Below, piece after piece: positions 51,023 through 59,217 of a stretch of DNA of 64,000 bases (positions are counted from its first letter, which is position 1; the number at the start of each line of letters is the position of its first letter). Under the pieces are notes generated by a model. It ran no database searches, had not been told where the DNA came from, and saw nothing but the letters and a program-made list of their open reading frames with translations. A program made the position numbers and the translations under genes. Source of the DNA: Bradyrhizobium canariense (GTDB lineage Bacteria > Pseudomonadota > Alphaproteobacteria > Rhizobiales > Xanthobacteraceae); assembly GCF_900105125.1 (NCBI RefSeq), contig NZ_LT629750.1, positions 3,224,001 to 3,288,000 of the forward strand. The letters are read 5' to 3'.

Positions 51023-52054
51023 ATGAACCTTCCACAGCGACCGCTCGGCTCAAGCCGCGTGATGATCACCAAACCCGGATTTGGCGCCTGGGCGATCGGC
51101 GGCGGCGGCTGGGCGTTCGGCTGGGGGCCGCAAGACGACGCCGTTTCGCTGGCGACCATGCGTCACGCACTCAAGCTCGAGGTGAACTGGATAGATACGG
51201 CCGCCGTGTACGGGCTTGGTCATTCCGAGGAAGTGGTCGGCCGGCTGCTGCGCGAACGGACACCAGCGGAGCGCCCGATGGTCTTCACCAAGTGTGGATT
51301 GATCTGGGATCCGAACAATCCGATGGCCCCGCCGCAACGCGTGCTCAAGCCGGAATCGATCAGGCGAGAATGCGACGCTTCGCTGCGGCGGCTGGGCGTG
51401 GAACGCATTGATCTCTACCAATTTCATTGGCCTGACGAAACCGGCACGCCGATAGAGGATTCGTGGAACGAAATGGTGCGACTGATCAAGGAGGGTAAGG
51501 TGCGCCTGGGGGGAGTCAGTAATTTCGGCGTATCGTTACTGGAACGATGTGAAGCCATCCGGCATGTCGATTCGCTGCAGCCGCCGTTCTCGCTGATCAA
51601 GCGCCAGGCCGCCGCAAGCGAGATCCCCTGGTGTGCCAGGCATCATACCGGGGTGATCTGTTACAGCCCGATGCAATCCGGTCTGTTGACCGAAACGTTC
51701 AGCCGCCAGCATGTCGCGCGATTTGCCGCGGATGATTGGCGCCGGCGTTCGCCTGATTTCAATGAGCCGAACCTGAGCCGCAATCTGGCCCTGCGTGACG
51801 CCTTGCGCCCGATCGCGCAACGTCACCGCACTACAGTGTCCGCCGTAGCGATTGCCTGGGTGCTGGCCTGGCCCGGCGTTACTGGAGCCATTGTTGGAGG
51901 CCGCTCACCCCAGCAAGTCGACGGCTGGATCGGGGCCGCATCGCTCGAACTGACCACAGCCGATTTGCAGGAGATTTCCGATGCCATCGTGCGTACCGGC
52001 GCCGGAGAAGGGCCGACGATACCGCAATTGGAGCGTGTCGATGCCTCGCACTAG
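51023..52054 (+). CDS. Aldo/keto reductase
   Basis: 343 residues of TIM-barrel AKR. The catalytic tetrad is visible: Asp and Tyr in NWIDTAAVYGLGHSE, Lys in MVFTKCGL and His in DLYQFHWPD. The NADP-binding end GAIVGGRSPQQVDG is intact. It reduces aldehydes and ketones with NADPH; the closest general class is the AKR11/12-like group. GGAGGATAGAG precedes ATG 51023. FNR/FixK box 92 bp upstream. Confidence 0.9.
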   Translation: MNLPQRPLGSSRVMITKPGFGAWAIGGGGWAFGWGPQDDAVSLATMRHALKLEVNWIDTAAVYGLGHSEEVVGRLLRERTPAERPMVFTKCGLIWDPNNPMAPPQRVLKPESIRRECDASLRRLGVERIDLYQFHWPDETGTPIEDSWNEMVRLIKEGKVRLGGVSNFGVSLLERCEAIRHVDSLQPPFSLIKRQAAASEIPWCARHHTGVICYSPMQSGLLTETFSRQHVARFAADDWRRRSPDFNEPNLSRNLALRDALRPIAQRHRTTVSAVAIAWVLAWPGVTGAIVGGRSPQQVDGWIGAASLELTTADLQEISDAIVRTGAGEGPTIPQLERVDASH

Positions 52055-52243
52055 CCGGTTGAGCTTCACTTGCCGGGAATAGCTTGCTGCTTTTGGTCGC
52101 CAGTCGTGTACAACCTTAACTTCACATTTGCCGCCGAAAGTCGTTGATACAGGTTGCGCCGTCGAACGATCAGCCACCAATCTTACAGGAATATTTCGAT
52201 TGGCCTCTCATTCGCGACCCATCCGAAAATAAGCAACCTCTCT

Positions 52244-52598
52244 TCAATGACACGACCGATCTGACCCGGCGCAAGGTTGACGACTGTTGGCTCGTCGGCC
52301 GACGCGAAACAGCTCGTTAAGATCGAGCCCGATGACTCGGGCGCGATAGCCAAAATATTGAGCGAAAGCTGCACCGAGTTCGTGAGCCTCCGGCGTAGAA
52401 GCTTCTGTCTCCGGCAGATGCACAATGATCCTGAGTGGCTTATCGGGCGGAAGCTCTCTCGCCCATCCGACGATGAATTCCTCTACATCGTCGTCGAGAT
52501 AATTTTCGCGGGACGGAAAAGGATCCAGACTATGAAAGAGCTGAGCGATTTTCTCGATCCGAATCTCGATCGTATGCGCGGGCGGCGACGCCGATCAT
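52244..52598 (-). pseudogene. Conserved hypothetical gene with a frameshift near its start
   Basis: A minus-strand frame ending at 52244 reads IEIRIEKIAQLFHSLDPFP, then DVEEFIVGWARELPPDKPLR, IVHLPETEASTPEAHEL and YRARVIGLDLNELFRVG: coherent and gene-like, about 105 residues. It has no start codon of its own. ATG 52598, 12 bp after the stop of the reductase gene and behind AGAGGT, starts MIGVAARA in the next frame. A single-base indel in the CG-rich run around 52575 would join them. It is a recent frameshift, a sequencing error or programmed shifting. Family unnamed; likely cotranscribed with 52610-54433. Confidence 0.6.
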
Positions 52599-52609
52599 CT
52601 ACCTCTATC

Positions 52610-54433
52610 CTAACCGGCTGCCGAGTCGGCTGGCGCCACCCCGCCACTGAGCGCAGCGGCCGCCTTTTGATGCGCTCCCTCCGCCGCGCAGTGCGGGTTC
52701 AACCGCATACCCATCGCACCCACGCTCCCCGTCCCCGAATCCTTTTCCGCGTCGCCCGACGATTCAGCCGCGCCATCTGCGCGAGCCACGTGCAATTCCG
52801 CCCCAACGACAGCCCCCTCGCCGATGGCGGCTCCGACTCGCTTGACTGATCCAGACCGCACATCGCCGGAGGCGAACACGCCACGTACGCTGGTTTCCAG
52901 CGGCAGCGGACGGCCGGATCCGTTGTTCGACGGGCGGGCGTCGGAGGGAACGTCCGAGCCGGTCAAGACAAAATTCTTGCCGTCCAGAGCGATCCCGCTA
53001 TCCCTGAGCCAGCCCGTTTCCGGTTCCGCGCCGATGAAGCAAAAGACATGGCGGATCGGCTTTTCCGTCTCCGCGCCGGTCACATTGTTGCGCCAGCGCA
53101 CGCGCTCCAGTTGCTTCTCGCGGCTGCCAGAGAGGGCAACGATTTCCGTTTGGGTCAACACCTCGATATTGTCGATCGCCTTGATGCGGTCGATGAGATA
53201 TTGCGACATGCTCTCCGCCAGACTTGGACCGCGCACTAGCATCCAGATTTTTTTGGCGAAGCTGCGCAGGAAGACCGCGGCCTGGCCCGCCGAGTTGCCA
53301 CCCCCGACCAGAACGATTTCCTCATCACGACAAAGCCGCGCCTCGATCGGCGAAGCCCAGTACCAGACTCCCCGCCCCTCGAAATCGCTGAGGTTTGGAA
53401 CGCCAAGGCGGCGGTAGCGCGCGCCGGTCGCCACGACCACGGTCGCGGCCTTGACGCGCCGGCCATCCGTGAGATGAAGCCCAAGCGGCGTTTCAGTCGG
53501 GTCGAGCCGTACCACTTCGCTGGGTATCATCACCCTGGCGCCGAATTTCTGCGCCTGGACGTAGGCGCGGCCGGTCAGCGCGTGGCCGGAGATGCCGGCC
53601 GGGAAACCGAGATAATTTTCGATACGCGCACTCGCTCCGGCCTGTCCACCGAAGGCGCGCGCGTCGAAAACGATGACCGAGAGACCCTCCGACGCGGCAT
53701 AGACCGCGGTGGAGAGGCCGGCCGGTCCCGCGCCCACGACCGCGACGTCATAGGTCCGATCGCGTTCGTCGATCGGGACCATTCCGAGTGTGCGCGCCAA
53801 TTCGGTCTCGTTCGGGTTTTTCAGGATGGTACCCTTCGGACACACTGCCAGCGGCAGGTCCGAAGGATTCGGGGCATATTGCTCGACCAGTTTCGCTGCG
53901 TCCTGGTCCTGTGCCGGGTCGAGCAGTTGATGCGGGTAGGCATTACGCGCCAGGAAGCCTTGCAGACGAATGACGTCCGGACTGTTTTCGGCGCCAATTA
54001 GCACCGGACCTCCGGTGCCGGCCTCGATCAGGGCGACGCGACGCAGGATCAGTGCATGCATGATCCGTTCGCCGAGTTCGGGCTCTTCAATCATCAGGGC
54101 GCGCAGATTTTCCGGCGGAATCAACAGTGCTTCGACATCATCGATCGCGTGAACGTCGACGAACGCCGGCTGACCTGACAATTGCCCCACTTCGGCGACG
54201 AAGTCACCGGGTCCCTGCTCCACGATCGGGCCGCTGTGCCCGAAGGGATCGCGACGCGTGACGCGCACCGAGCCCTTGATCAGCACATACATGCCGGGAG
54301 CGACGCTTCCTGTGACGAACAGCGCCTCGCCGGGGGCGTAGTGCCGGACTTCCCCAAAACGATGCAGCCGATCGATTTCATTCGGAGTCAGCTTTGGAAA
54401 CATCTGCCCGTTGCGGTTATCGATCGTCGACAT
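52610..54433 (-). CDS. cNMP-binding domain fused to a thioredoxin-reductase-like flavoprotein lacking CxxC
   Basis: 607 residues. Residues 15-135 are a cNMP-binding roll (GEALFVTGSVAPGMYVLIKG). Residues 135-210 are a thioredoxin-like linker (NPSDLPLAVCPKGTILKNP). From 225 a class II FAD/NADPH reductase follows: VVGAGPAGLSTAVYAASEG, FGGQAGASARIENYLGFP, LVGGGNSAGQAAVF and a GVFASGDVRSG-type FAD motif. At the place of the CATC redox pair it has WYWASP, so it cannot reduce thioredoxin in the usual way. The stress island suggests a redox sensor or alternative reductase. Downstream on the same strand lies the frameshifted gene at 52244. Confidence 0.87.
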   Translation of the reverse strand: MSTIDNRNGQMFPKLTPNEIDRLHRFGEVRHYAPGEALFVTGSVAPGMYVLIKGSVRVTRRDPFGHSGPIVEQGPGDFVAEVGQLSGQPAFVDVHAIDDVEALLIPPENLRALMIEEPELGERIMHALILRRVALIEAGTGGPVLIGAENSPDVIRLQGFLARNAYPHQLLDPAQDQDAAKLVEQYAPNPSDLPLAVCPKGTILKNPNETELARTLGMVPIDERDRTYDVAVVGAGPAGLSTAVYAASEGLSVIVFDARAFGGQAGASARIENYLGFPAGISGHALTGRAYVQAQKFGARVMIPSEVVRLDPTETPLGLHLTDGRRVKAATVVVATGARYRRLGVPNLSDFEGRGVWYWASPIEARLCRDEEIVLVGGGNSAGQAAVFLRSFAKKIWMLVRGPSLAESMSQYLIDRIKAIDNIEVLTQTEIVALSGSREKQLERVRWRNNVTGAETEKPIRHVFCFIGAEPETGWLRDSGIALDGKNFVLTGSDVPSDARPSNNGSGRPLPLETSVRGVFASGDVRSGSVKRVGAAIGEGAVVGAELHVARADGAAESSGDAEKDSGTGSVGAMGMRLNPHCAAEGAHQKAAAALSGGVAPADSAAG

Positions 54434-54457
54434 TTCAAGCCCCCGACGCGAAATCGA

Positions 54458-55273
54458 TTAATGAGCCATCAGGAGCGGAACAGGCGCCTCGTGCAGCAGA
54501 TTGTAGGTCACACCGCCTAGCAACCACTCGCGCAGCCGGAGATGGCCGTATCCGCCCATGACGATAAGGTCAGCCTTTCGCCGTTCAGCTTCTGCCATCA
54601 ACCGGGCGCCGACCTCGCTGCGGCGGCTCTTGACCCGTTGAAGGACGGCGTCGATTCCATGATGCTTGAGATAGTTGACCGCATCGACACCGAGGATCGC
54701 CTCTTCCTCGGTTGGGCGCTCGCCGGTCACGACCACGACCGCGACCTCCTCCGCCTTGTGCAGATACGGCATGCTTTCGCCCAAGGCTCGCGCCGCCTCC
54801 CGGCTGCCGTTCCAGGCGATGAGGATGCGATCGAAGGCGATCTTGGACCGCTCTGTCTCGGGGACCAAATAGAGATGCCGGCCCGATCCGAACAGAACGC
54901 CCTCGATCAGCCGCTCGGGATCCATCGCGCCGTTGGGACGCAAAGTCACAAAGCAGTCGGCGGAGCGCGCCTCGCGGGCGGCAATCCTGGCGATATCGTC
55001 AGCCAGCACATCGAAGCGCCGAATCTCTACGAGGCGCTCAAGCTGTTGCAGCCGCTTCACCAGCAACGCCTCGCTTAGATCGCCGGCCTCGCGCGCATGG
55101 TCGATCACCTCGGCCGTGGCGTCCCCCTCGATCCGACCGGGTAGTGGCAATACATTGAGAAACAGGCCGATGACCACCTGAGCGTCGAGCCATCGGGCTA
55201 TGTCGGCGACAGCCGCCAGCCGAATTTCGTCGGAAATGCCGCCGTCCAACCAAACCATCATATCCTTGATCAT
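54458..55273 (-). CDS. Tandem universal stress protein
   Basis: 271 residues with two UspA domains. The second has the nucleotide motif [17 protein letters not shown]. It starts [12 protein letters not shown] and ends VPLLMAH, and is clearly a paralogue of the protein at 34267. It lies 24 bp upstream of the cNMP-reductase gene on the same strand, so the two form an operon. An FNR-type box at 55426 lies 160 bp upstream but is better placed for the divergent gene at 55533. Confidence 0.9.
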   Translation of the reverse strand: MIKDMMVWLDGGISDEIRLAAVADIARWLDAQVVIGLFLNVLPLPGRIEGDATAEVIDHAREAGDLSEALLVKRLQQLERLVEIRRFDVLADDIARIAAREARSADCFVTLRPNGAMDPERLIEGVLFGSGRHLYLVPETERSKIAFDRILIAWNGSREAARALGESMPYLHKAEEVAVVVVTGERPTEEEAILGVDAVNYLKHHGIDAVLQRVKSRRSEVGARLMAEAERRKADLIVMGGYGHLRLREWLLGGVTYNLLHEAPVPLLMAH

Positions 55274-55425
55274 CCGGGCCGTCCTACATCAGCAGATCGA
55301 AAAGGCGGACACACCGCTGCCAGTGTCTATGACATGGCTGGTGGGCCCCTTACTCGATTGCACCATAGCGATCATGGCTTGTGGATCCTCAAGCGCCATC
55401 GTGCCGCGCACGGAGCCGACACCCA

Positions 55426-55439
55426 TTGACGGCTGTCAG
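55426..55439. promoter_or_regulatory. FNR/FixK-type box
   Basis: TTGACGGCTGTCAG, one mismatch. Centre is 100 bp before ATG 55533 and 160 bp before the divergent start at 55273. Confidence 0.5.
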
Positions 55440-55467
55440 CTTCCCGGATTTTTCAATGGCGCTGAAA

Positions 55468-55481
55468 TTGACGCTCGTCAC
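55468..55481. promoter_or_regulatory. Second FNR-like box
   Basis: TTGACGCTCGTCAC, one mismatch. It lies 42 bp after the previous box, four helical turns. Centre is 58 bp before ATG 55533. Confidence 0.42.
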
Positions 55482-55532
55482 GGCGCCGTCTCCGATCCTC
55501 TGCCAATCGTCGCTGTTCGCGGAGCTCAAGCG

Positions 55533-55763
55533 ATGGCTGCCGCTGCTATTCACGTTGTCCCGGACGACAACTTCGACGACTGGGTTGTACGCGCCGACAT
55601 TGGGGAGGAATTCGGCCACTACCCCAGCCGAGAAGCCGCCGAACGGGTCGCGCAGGCGATCGCGCAAGAGCGCGAGGCCGAACTCGTCGTCCACCTCCCG
55701 GACGGAAAAACGAGCCAAACGCGTTTTGCAAAAAGCTGGGCCGCCAGATTGTTCCGGCGATGA
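55533..55763 (+). CDS. DUF2188 protein
   Basis: 76 residues: AIHVVPDDNFDDWVVRADIG, then GHYPSREAAERVAQAIAQER and AELVVHLPDGKT. This is the DUF2188 layout (strand, strand, helix, strand with a D-G-x-I-like end) and is related to the small gene at 11203. GGAG precedes ATG 55533 by 9 bases; the frame is open much further left but without gene-like content. Convergent with trxC. Two FNR-like boxes upstream. Confidence 0.75.
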   Translation: MAAAAIHVVPDDNFDDWVVRADIGEEFGHYPSREAAERVAQAIAQEREAELVVHLPDGKTSQTRFAKSWAARLFRR

Positions 55764-55788
55764 TCCGGCGGAATCGGGCGACGCCCTG

Positions 55789-56241
55789 TTACACCTTCAT
55801 GCCGTCGACATGCTCGCGGGTCCATGCCAGCAGTTGAGGCAGGGGCATGACACCGGACTTGCGCGCAATCTCCCGGCCGTGGTGCACGAGCATCAGCGTC
55901 GGTATGCTTTGGATGGAGAACCGCCGCAGCAGTTTCTGTACGGCGTCGCTGTCGACCTTGACCAGCCGCAAATCGGGTTCGAGTTGGGTTGCCGCCTGTT
56001 CGAAGATCGGCGCCATCGTCCGGCAGGGACCGCACCAGATAGCCCAGAAATCAACCAATAGCGGAATGTCACTGTGCGTTGCGTGCCGGTCGAAGCGGAC
56101 GACGCTGTCCAGCGCCGCCGGCCGTCCTTCGTAAAGCGGCCGGTGACAGGATCCGCACTTGGCGCCGTCGCGCAGCCGTTCGCGCGGTAAACGGTTGATC
56201 GCATCGCAGTGCGGGCAGACGATATGCAGCGCGGTGGTCAT
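55789..56241 (-). CDS. trxC: Thioredoxin 2 (TrxC) with N-terminal zinc finger
   Basis: 150 residues. The N-terminal zinc-binding region has CPHC and CGSC pairs (residues about 10-33), the TrxC hallmark. The thioredoxin domain has WAIWCGPCRTMAPIFEQAA with the WCGPC active site and the cis-Pro segment IQSIPTLMLVHHG. TrxC is a stress-induced, zinc-sensitive disulfide reductase. ATG 56241 gives a start immediately before the zinc finger; the extension to 56298 is unlike the family. FNR/FixK box 63 bp upstream. Confidence 0.93.
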   Translation of the reverse strand: MTTALHIVCPHCDAINRLPRERLRDGAKCGSCHRPLYEGRPAALDSVVRFDRHATHSDIPLLVDFWAIWCGPCRTMAPIFEQAATQLEPDLRLVKVDSDAVQKLLRRFSIQSIPTLMLVHHGREIARKSGVMPLPQLLAWTREHVDGMKV

Positions 56242-56297
56242 GTGAACTCCGCACAAGGCTCGATGCTGCAGGATCATGCGTCGCCCGGGAGACCGCA

Positions 56298-56311
56298 TTG
56301 ACCGGCATCAA
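56298..56311. promoter_or_regulatory. FNR/FixK-type box before trxC
   Basis: TTGACCGGCATCAA. Centre is 63 bp before the trxC start. Confidence 0.68.
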
Positions 56312-56335
56312 TTTTTTCGAAAGCCCGTCGTTAAA

Positions 56336-56349
56336 TTGACGGACGTCAT
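56336..56349. promoter_or_regulatory. FNR-like box before the rhomboid gene
   Basis: TTGACGGACGTCAT, one mismatch. Centre is 121 bp before ATG 56464 and 38 bp from the trxC box, so the pair serves divergent genes. Confidence 0.5.
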
Positions 56350-56463
56350 GGCCGGTTTGGGCCTTCTCACCGCAATGTGGGAACCTCAGCAAGATCCGTC
56401 AGCCCGAAGCTGAAAGCGCCAGATATTGTCCGGAATCCGTGACATGCAGTCGAAGAGGCGCAG

Positions 56464-57204
56464 ATGATCCCGATCCGGAACGCAGTCCCGTCCCGCTACC
56501 CGCCGGTGGTCACCTCGATGCTGATCGCCATCAATTGCCTGGTGTTTCTATTCCAGGACAGCCTGGGCCCCGATGAGCTTGAGCTGTTCTTGCGCCAATT
56601 CGCGCTGATTCCCGCGCGTTATTCCGAGGCCTTTGCATCGGGGGAAACCGACCTGGGCGCCGCGGATATCCTGCCCTTCTTCTCCATGATGTTTCTGCAT
56701 GGCGGGTGGCTCCATCTGATCTTGAACATGTGGACGCTGTGGCTGTTCGGTCCGACCATCGAGGATCGGATGGGTCATGCCCGCTATCTGGCGTTCTATC
56801 TGGCTTGCGGCCTTGCCGCATCAGTCGCGCACGTCATGTTCAACCCGACTTCGATCGTGCCCGCATTGGGCGCCTCCGGCGCAATCGCCGGCATTCTCGG
56901 CTGCTACATGCGGCTGTTTCCGATGGCGCGGGTGGTCGTGGTCGTCCCGATCCTGTTTATCCCGCTGTTTTTCGAAGTCTACGCATATGTCTTTATCAGC
57001 CTCTGGTTTCTGATTCAGGTTCTGCAGTCGATGATGACCCTCCTGCTGCCGTCCGCCAGCGGAGACGTCGCGTGGTGGGCCCATGTCGGAGGGTTTATCG
57101 CAGGGTTCGCACTTGCTCCTTTGCTGGTCCGGTCCGAACAGCGCTACCGAGCCTACTACCCGGACGAAGGCGTGCTCGGCTTTGATACCCAGGGACGAAT
57201 ATGA
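56464..57204 (+). CDS. Rhomboid-family intramembrane serine protease
   Basis: 246 residues with six or seven membrane helices. The catalytic Ser is in ALGASGAIAGILGCYM. The catalytic His is in WWAHVGGFIAGFALAPLL. The HGGWLHLILNMWTLWLFG segment with the HxxxN oxyanion elements precedes. A cytoplasmic or periplasmic loop with NPTSIVPALG follows helix 3. It cleaves membrane proteins inside the bilayer. A ClpP-like protease gene follows at 57229, 24 bp later, suggesting a proteolysis operon. An FNR-like box lies upstream. Confidence 0.9.
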   Translation: MIPIRNAVPSRYPPVVTSMLIAINCLVFLFQDSLGPDELELFLRQFALIPARYSEAFASGETDLGAADILPFFSMMFLHGGWLHLILNMWTLWLFGPTIEDRMGHARYLAFYLACGLAASVAHVMFNPTSIVPALGASGAIAGILGCYMRLFPMARVVVVVPILFIPLFFEVYAYVFISLWFLIQVLQSMMTLLLPSASGDVAWWAHVGGFIAGFALAPLLVRSEQRYRAYYPDEGVLGFDTQGRI

Positions 57205-57228
57205 GATTTCATGCCAAAGGAGAGTCCC

Positions 57229-58068
57229 ATGTCGATCGGTGACCTGTTCTGGTTGTTCTTCATGTTCTCGGCGATCCAGCCGATGTTGCGGCAGAAGATG
57301 CTCGAGGCCATGCGGGTGCGCAAAATCTCGCAACTCGAACGAGATCGAAAATCCCGGGTGATCCTGCTGGTACACCGGCAAGAGACCATGCGCTTGCTTG
57401 GTTTCCCGATTGCGCGTTACATCGACATCAACGATTCCGAAGAGGTTCTGCGCGCTATCCAGATGACGGATCCCGATGTACCGCTCGACCTCGTCCTCCA
57501 CACCCCGGGGGGTCTCGTACTAGCAGCGCTGCAAATCGCCAAGGCGGTTCGTGAGCACAAGGCCAGGGTTACGGTGTTTGTGCCCCACTACGCCATGTCC
57601 GGCGGCACGCTGATCGCGCTCGCAGCCGACGAAATCGTCATGTGCGAGCATTCCGTGTTGGGTCCGATCGATCCGCAACTAGGAGAGTCGCCGGCAGCCT
57701 CGCTGATCAAGGTCGTCGAAGAGAAGCCTGTGGCGAAAATCGACGATCGTACGCTGATTATGGCCGATGTCGGACGCAAGGCCATTACGCAAGTCAAGCA
57801 AGCGGCAAGCGAGCTGTTGACCCGCCGCCTGCCCGCGGAACAGGCCACAGCACTCGCAGAAAAACTTTCAACCGGTACGTGGACGCACGATTATCCGATA
57901 TGGGCGTCGACTGGTAAGTCGCTCGGATTGTCAATCAGTACCGATATGCCGGATGACGTCCTTCAACTGCTGACGCTCTACCCGCAACCCGTTCGCATGC
58001 AGAACAGCGGCGGCGTAGAATATCTGCCGGTGGAGCGGCGAAAGCTGCGTGAGAGCAGCGCCGGCTAG
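57229..58068 (+). CDS. Membrane-anchored ClpP/SppA-like serine peptidase (SDH family)
   Basis: 279 residues. A single N-terminal helix (LFWLFFMFSAIQPML) anchors it. The peptidase core has LVLHTPGGLVLAALQIAKAV (oxyanion GG), the nucleophile in VPHYAMSGGTLIALAADEIV, and the Lys or Asp region around VLGPIDPQLG. These are the features of the SDH-type ClpP-crotonase peptidases. ATG 57229 after AAAGGAGAG is preferred over 57211. Probable partner of the rhomboid protease in two-step membrane proteolysis. A short hairpin with TTT follows at 58126. Confidence 0.87.
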   Translation: MSIGDLFWLFFMFSAIQPMLRQKMLEAMRVRKISQLERDRKSRVILLVHRQETMRLLGFPIARYIDINDSEEVLRAIQMTDPDVPLDLVLHTPGGLVLAALQIAKAVREHKARVTVFVPHYAMSGGTLIALAADEIVMCEHSVLGPIDPQLGESPAASLIKVVEEKPVAKIDDRTLIMADVGRKAITQVKQAASELLTRRLPAEQATALAEKLSTGTWTHDYPIWASTGKSLGLSISTDMPDDVLQLLTLYPQPVRMQNSGGVEYLPVERRKLRESSAG

Positions 58069-58125
58069 ATGTTTCGAAGACGTTCGGATGAGCGGCTTTC
58101 ACGGGATTTTGCCTGCCGCGCGATC

Positions 58126-58143
58126 GGGGCCTTCGGCCCTTTC
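58126..58143 (+). terminator. Possible short terminator hairpin
   Basis: GGGCC-TTC-GGCCC then TTT, 59 bp after the stop of the serine peptidase gene. It closes the intact part of the island. The 58069-58399 gap holds no gene otherwise. Confidence 0.4.
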
Positions 58144-58399
58144 CTGCCTGAATTCGGAACCGCAAACCGCTTTTCCGAGTCCCGTTTGTCAGTTGGAGAC
58201 TGGATAGTTCTACTCATTCCGTATGGGTCGAGTCGATTCCATAACCGCTGAGTATGCAAACGGCCGTTTTGCGCCGATTGTGTTGAAGAAGTCCGCGAAC
58301 TAGCGATCCTGGATCGGAGAATGCGACCGGCGCACGGGTTGTGTGTACCGAAAACCTCATCCGAGTTGATGACGTGATGAAATCGCCTAAGCTGGCGGA

Positions 58400-59205
58400 A
58401 TGATCGGGCTGCTCTGTTTCGCTCTGGCCGTCCTGGCCTCGCCATTCAAGTCGAAGTTGCTTGAAGCTGAGAACGCGGTGCTTCGACATCAGTTGAATGT
58501 CTTGAGGCGTAGCCATCATCCGGCCCGAGACGCTCGTGCGTTGGCATAGGGCCGGCTTTCGCTGCTACTGGCGGTGGAAGTCGCGCCCACAGGGAGGGCG
58601 GCCGCAGATCGACACCGAGCTGCGCGGATTGATCCGGCGGATGAACATGGAGAATCCGCTTTGGGGCGCGCCGCGCATCCACGGGGAACTGCTCAAGCTC
58701 GGGTTTGAGATCGCGCAGTCGAGCGTCGCCAAGTACATGGTCAAGCGGCGGGCGCCACCCAGCCAGGGGATGGCGAACCTTCTTGCATAACCACGCGCCA
58801 GACATTGCCGCCATGGACCTGTTCGTTGTCCCGACCATTCGCTTCGACCTGCTCTATGCCTTGCTCATCGTCCGGCTAGACCGCAGGAACCAGGTCTTGA
58901 TCAACCTCACAGCAAATCCGACGGCCGAATGGGTTGACACGCCAGATCACGGAAGCATTTCCCTGGGATGAGACTCCCACTACATGATCCGCGATCGCGA
59001 TCGGATCTATGGTGCCGTCGTCACACGTCGACTGCGCGCCATGGCCATTCGGGACAAGCCTACCGCACCAGCCTCGCCCTGGCAGAACGGCTTTGCCGAA
59101 CGGATCGATCCGGCGTAAATGTGTCGACCACATCATTGTCTTGGGCGAGGTGCATCTGCGCCAGATTCTGCAATCGTACGCACGCTATTACAATCCTGTT
59201 TCATA
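58400..59205 (+). pseudogene. Integrase-core (rve) transposase, heavily decayed
   Basis: Pieces in several frames spell one IS3/IS481-like transposase: MIGLLCFALAVLASPFKSK and ALRHQLNVLRR-like start, then RWHRAGFRCYWRWKS, GGRPQIDTELRGLIRRM, NPLWGAPRIHGELLKLGF; a second frame with NHAPDIAAMDLFVVPTIRFD; and a third with YMIRDRDRIYGAVVTRRLRA and APASPWQNGFAERIDPA. A segment between LRR and the RPETLVRWH block is deleted, and at least two frameshifts and stops are present. Start ATG 58400. Inactive. Confidence 0.8.
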
Positions 59206-59217
59206 ACACCCATCTGT

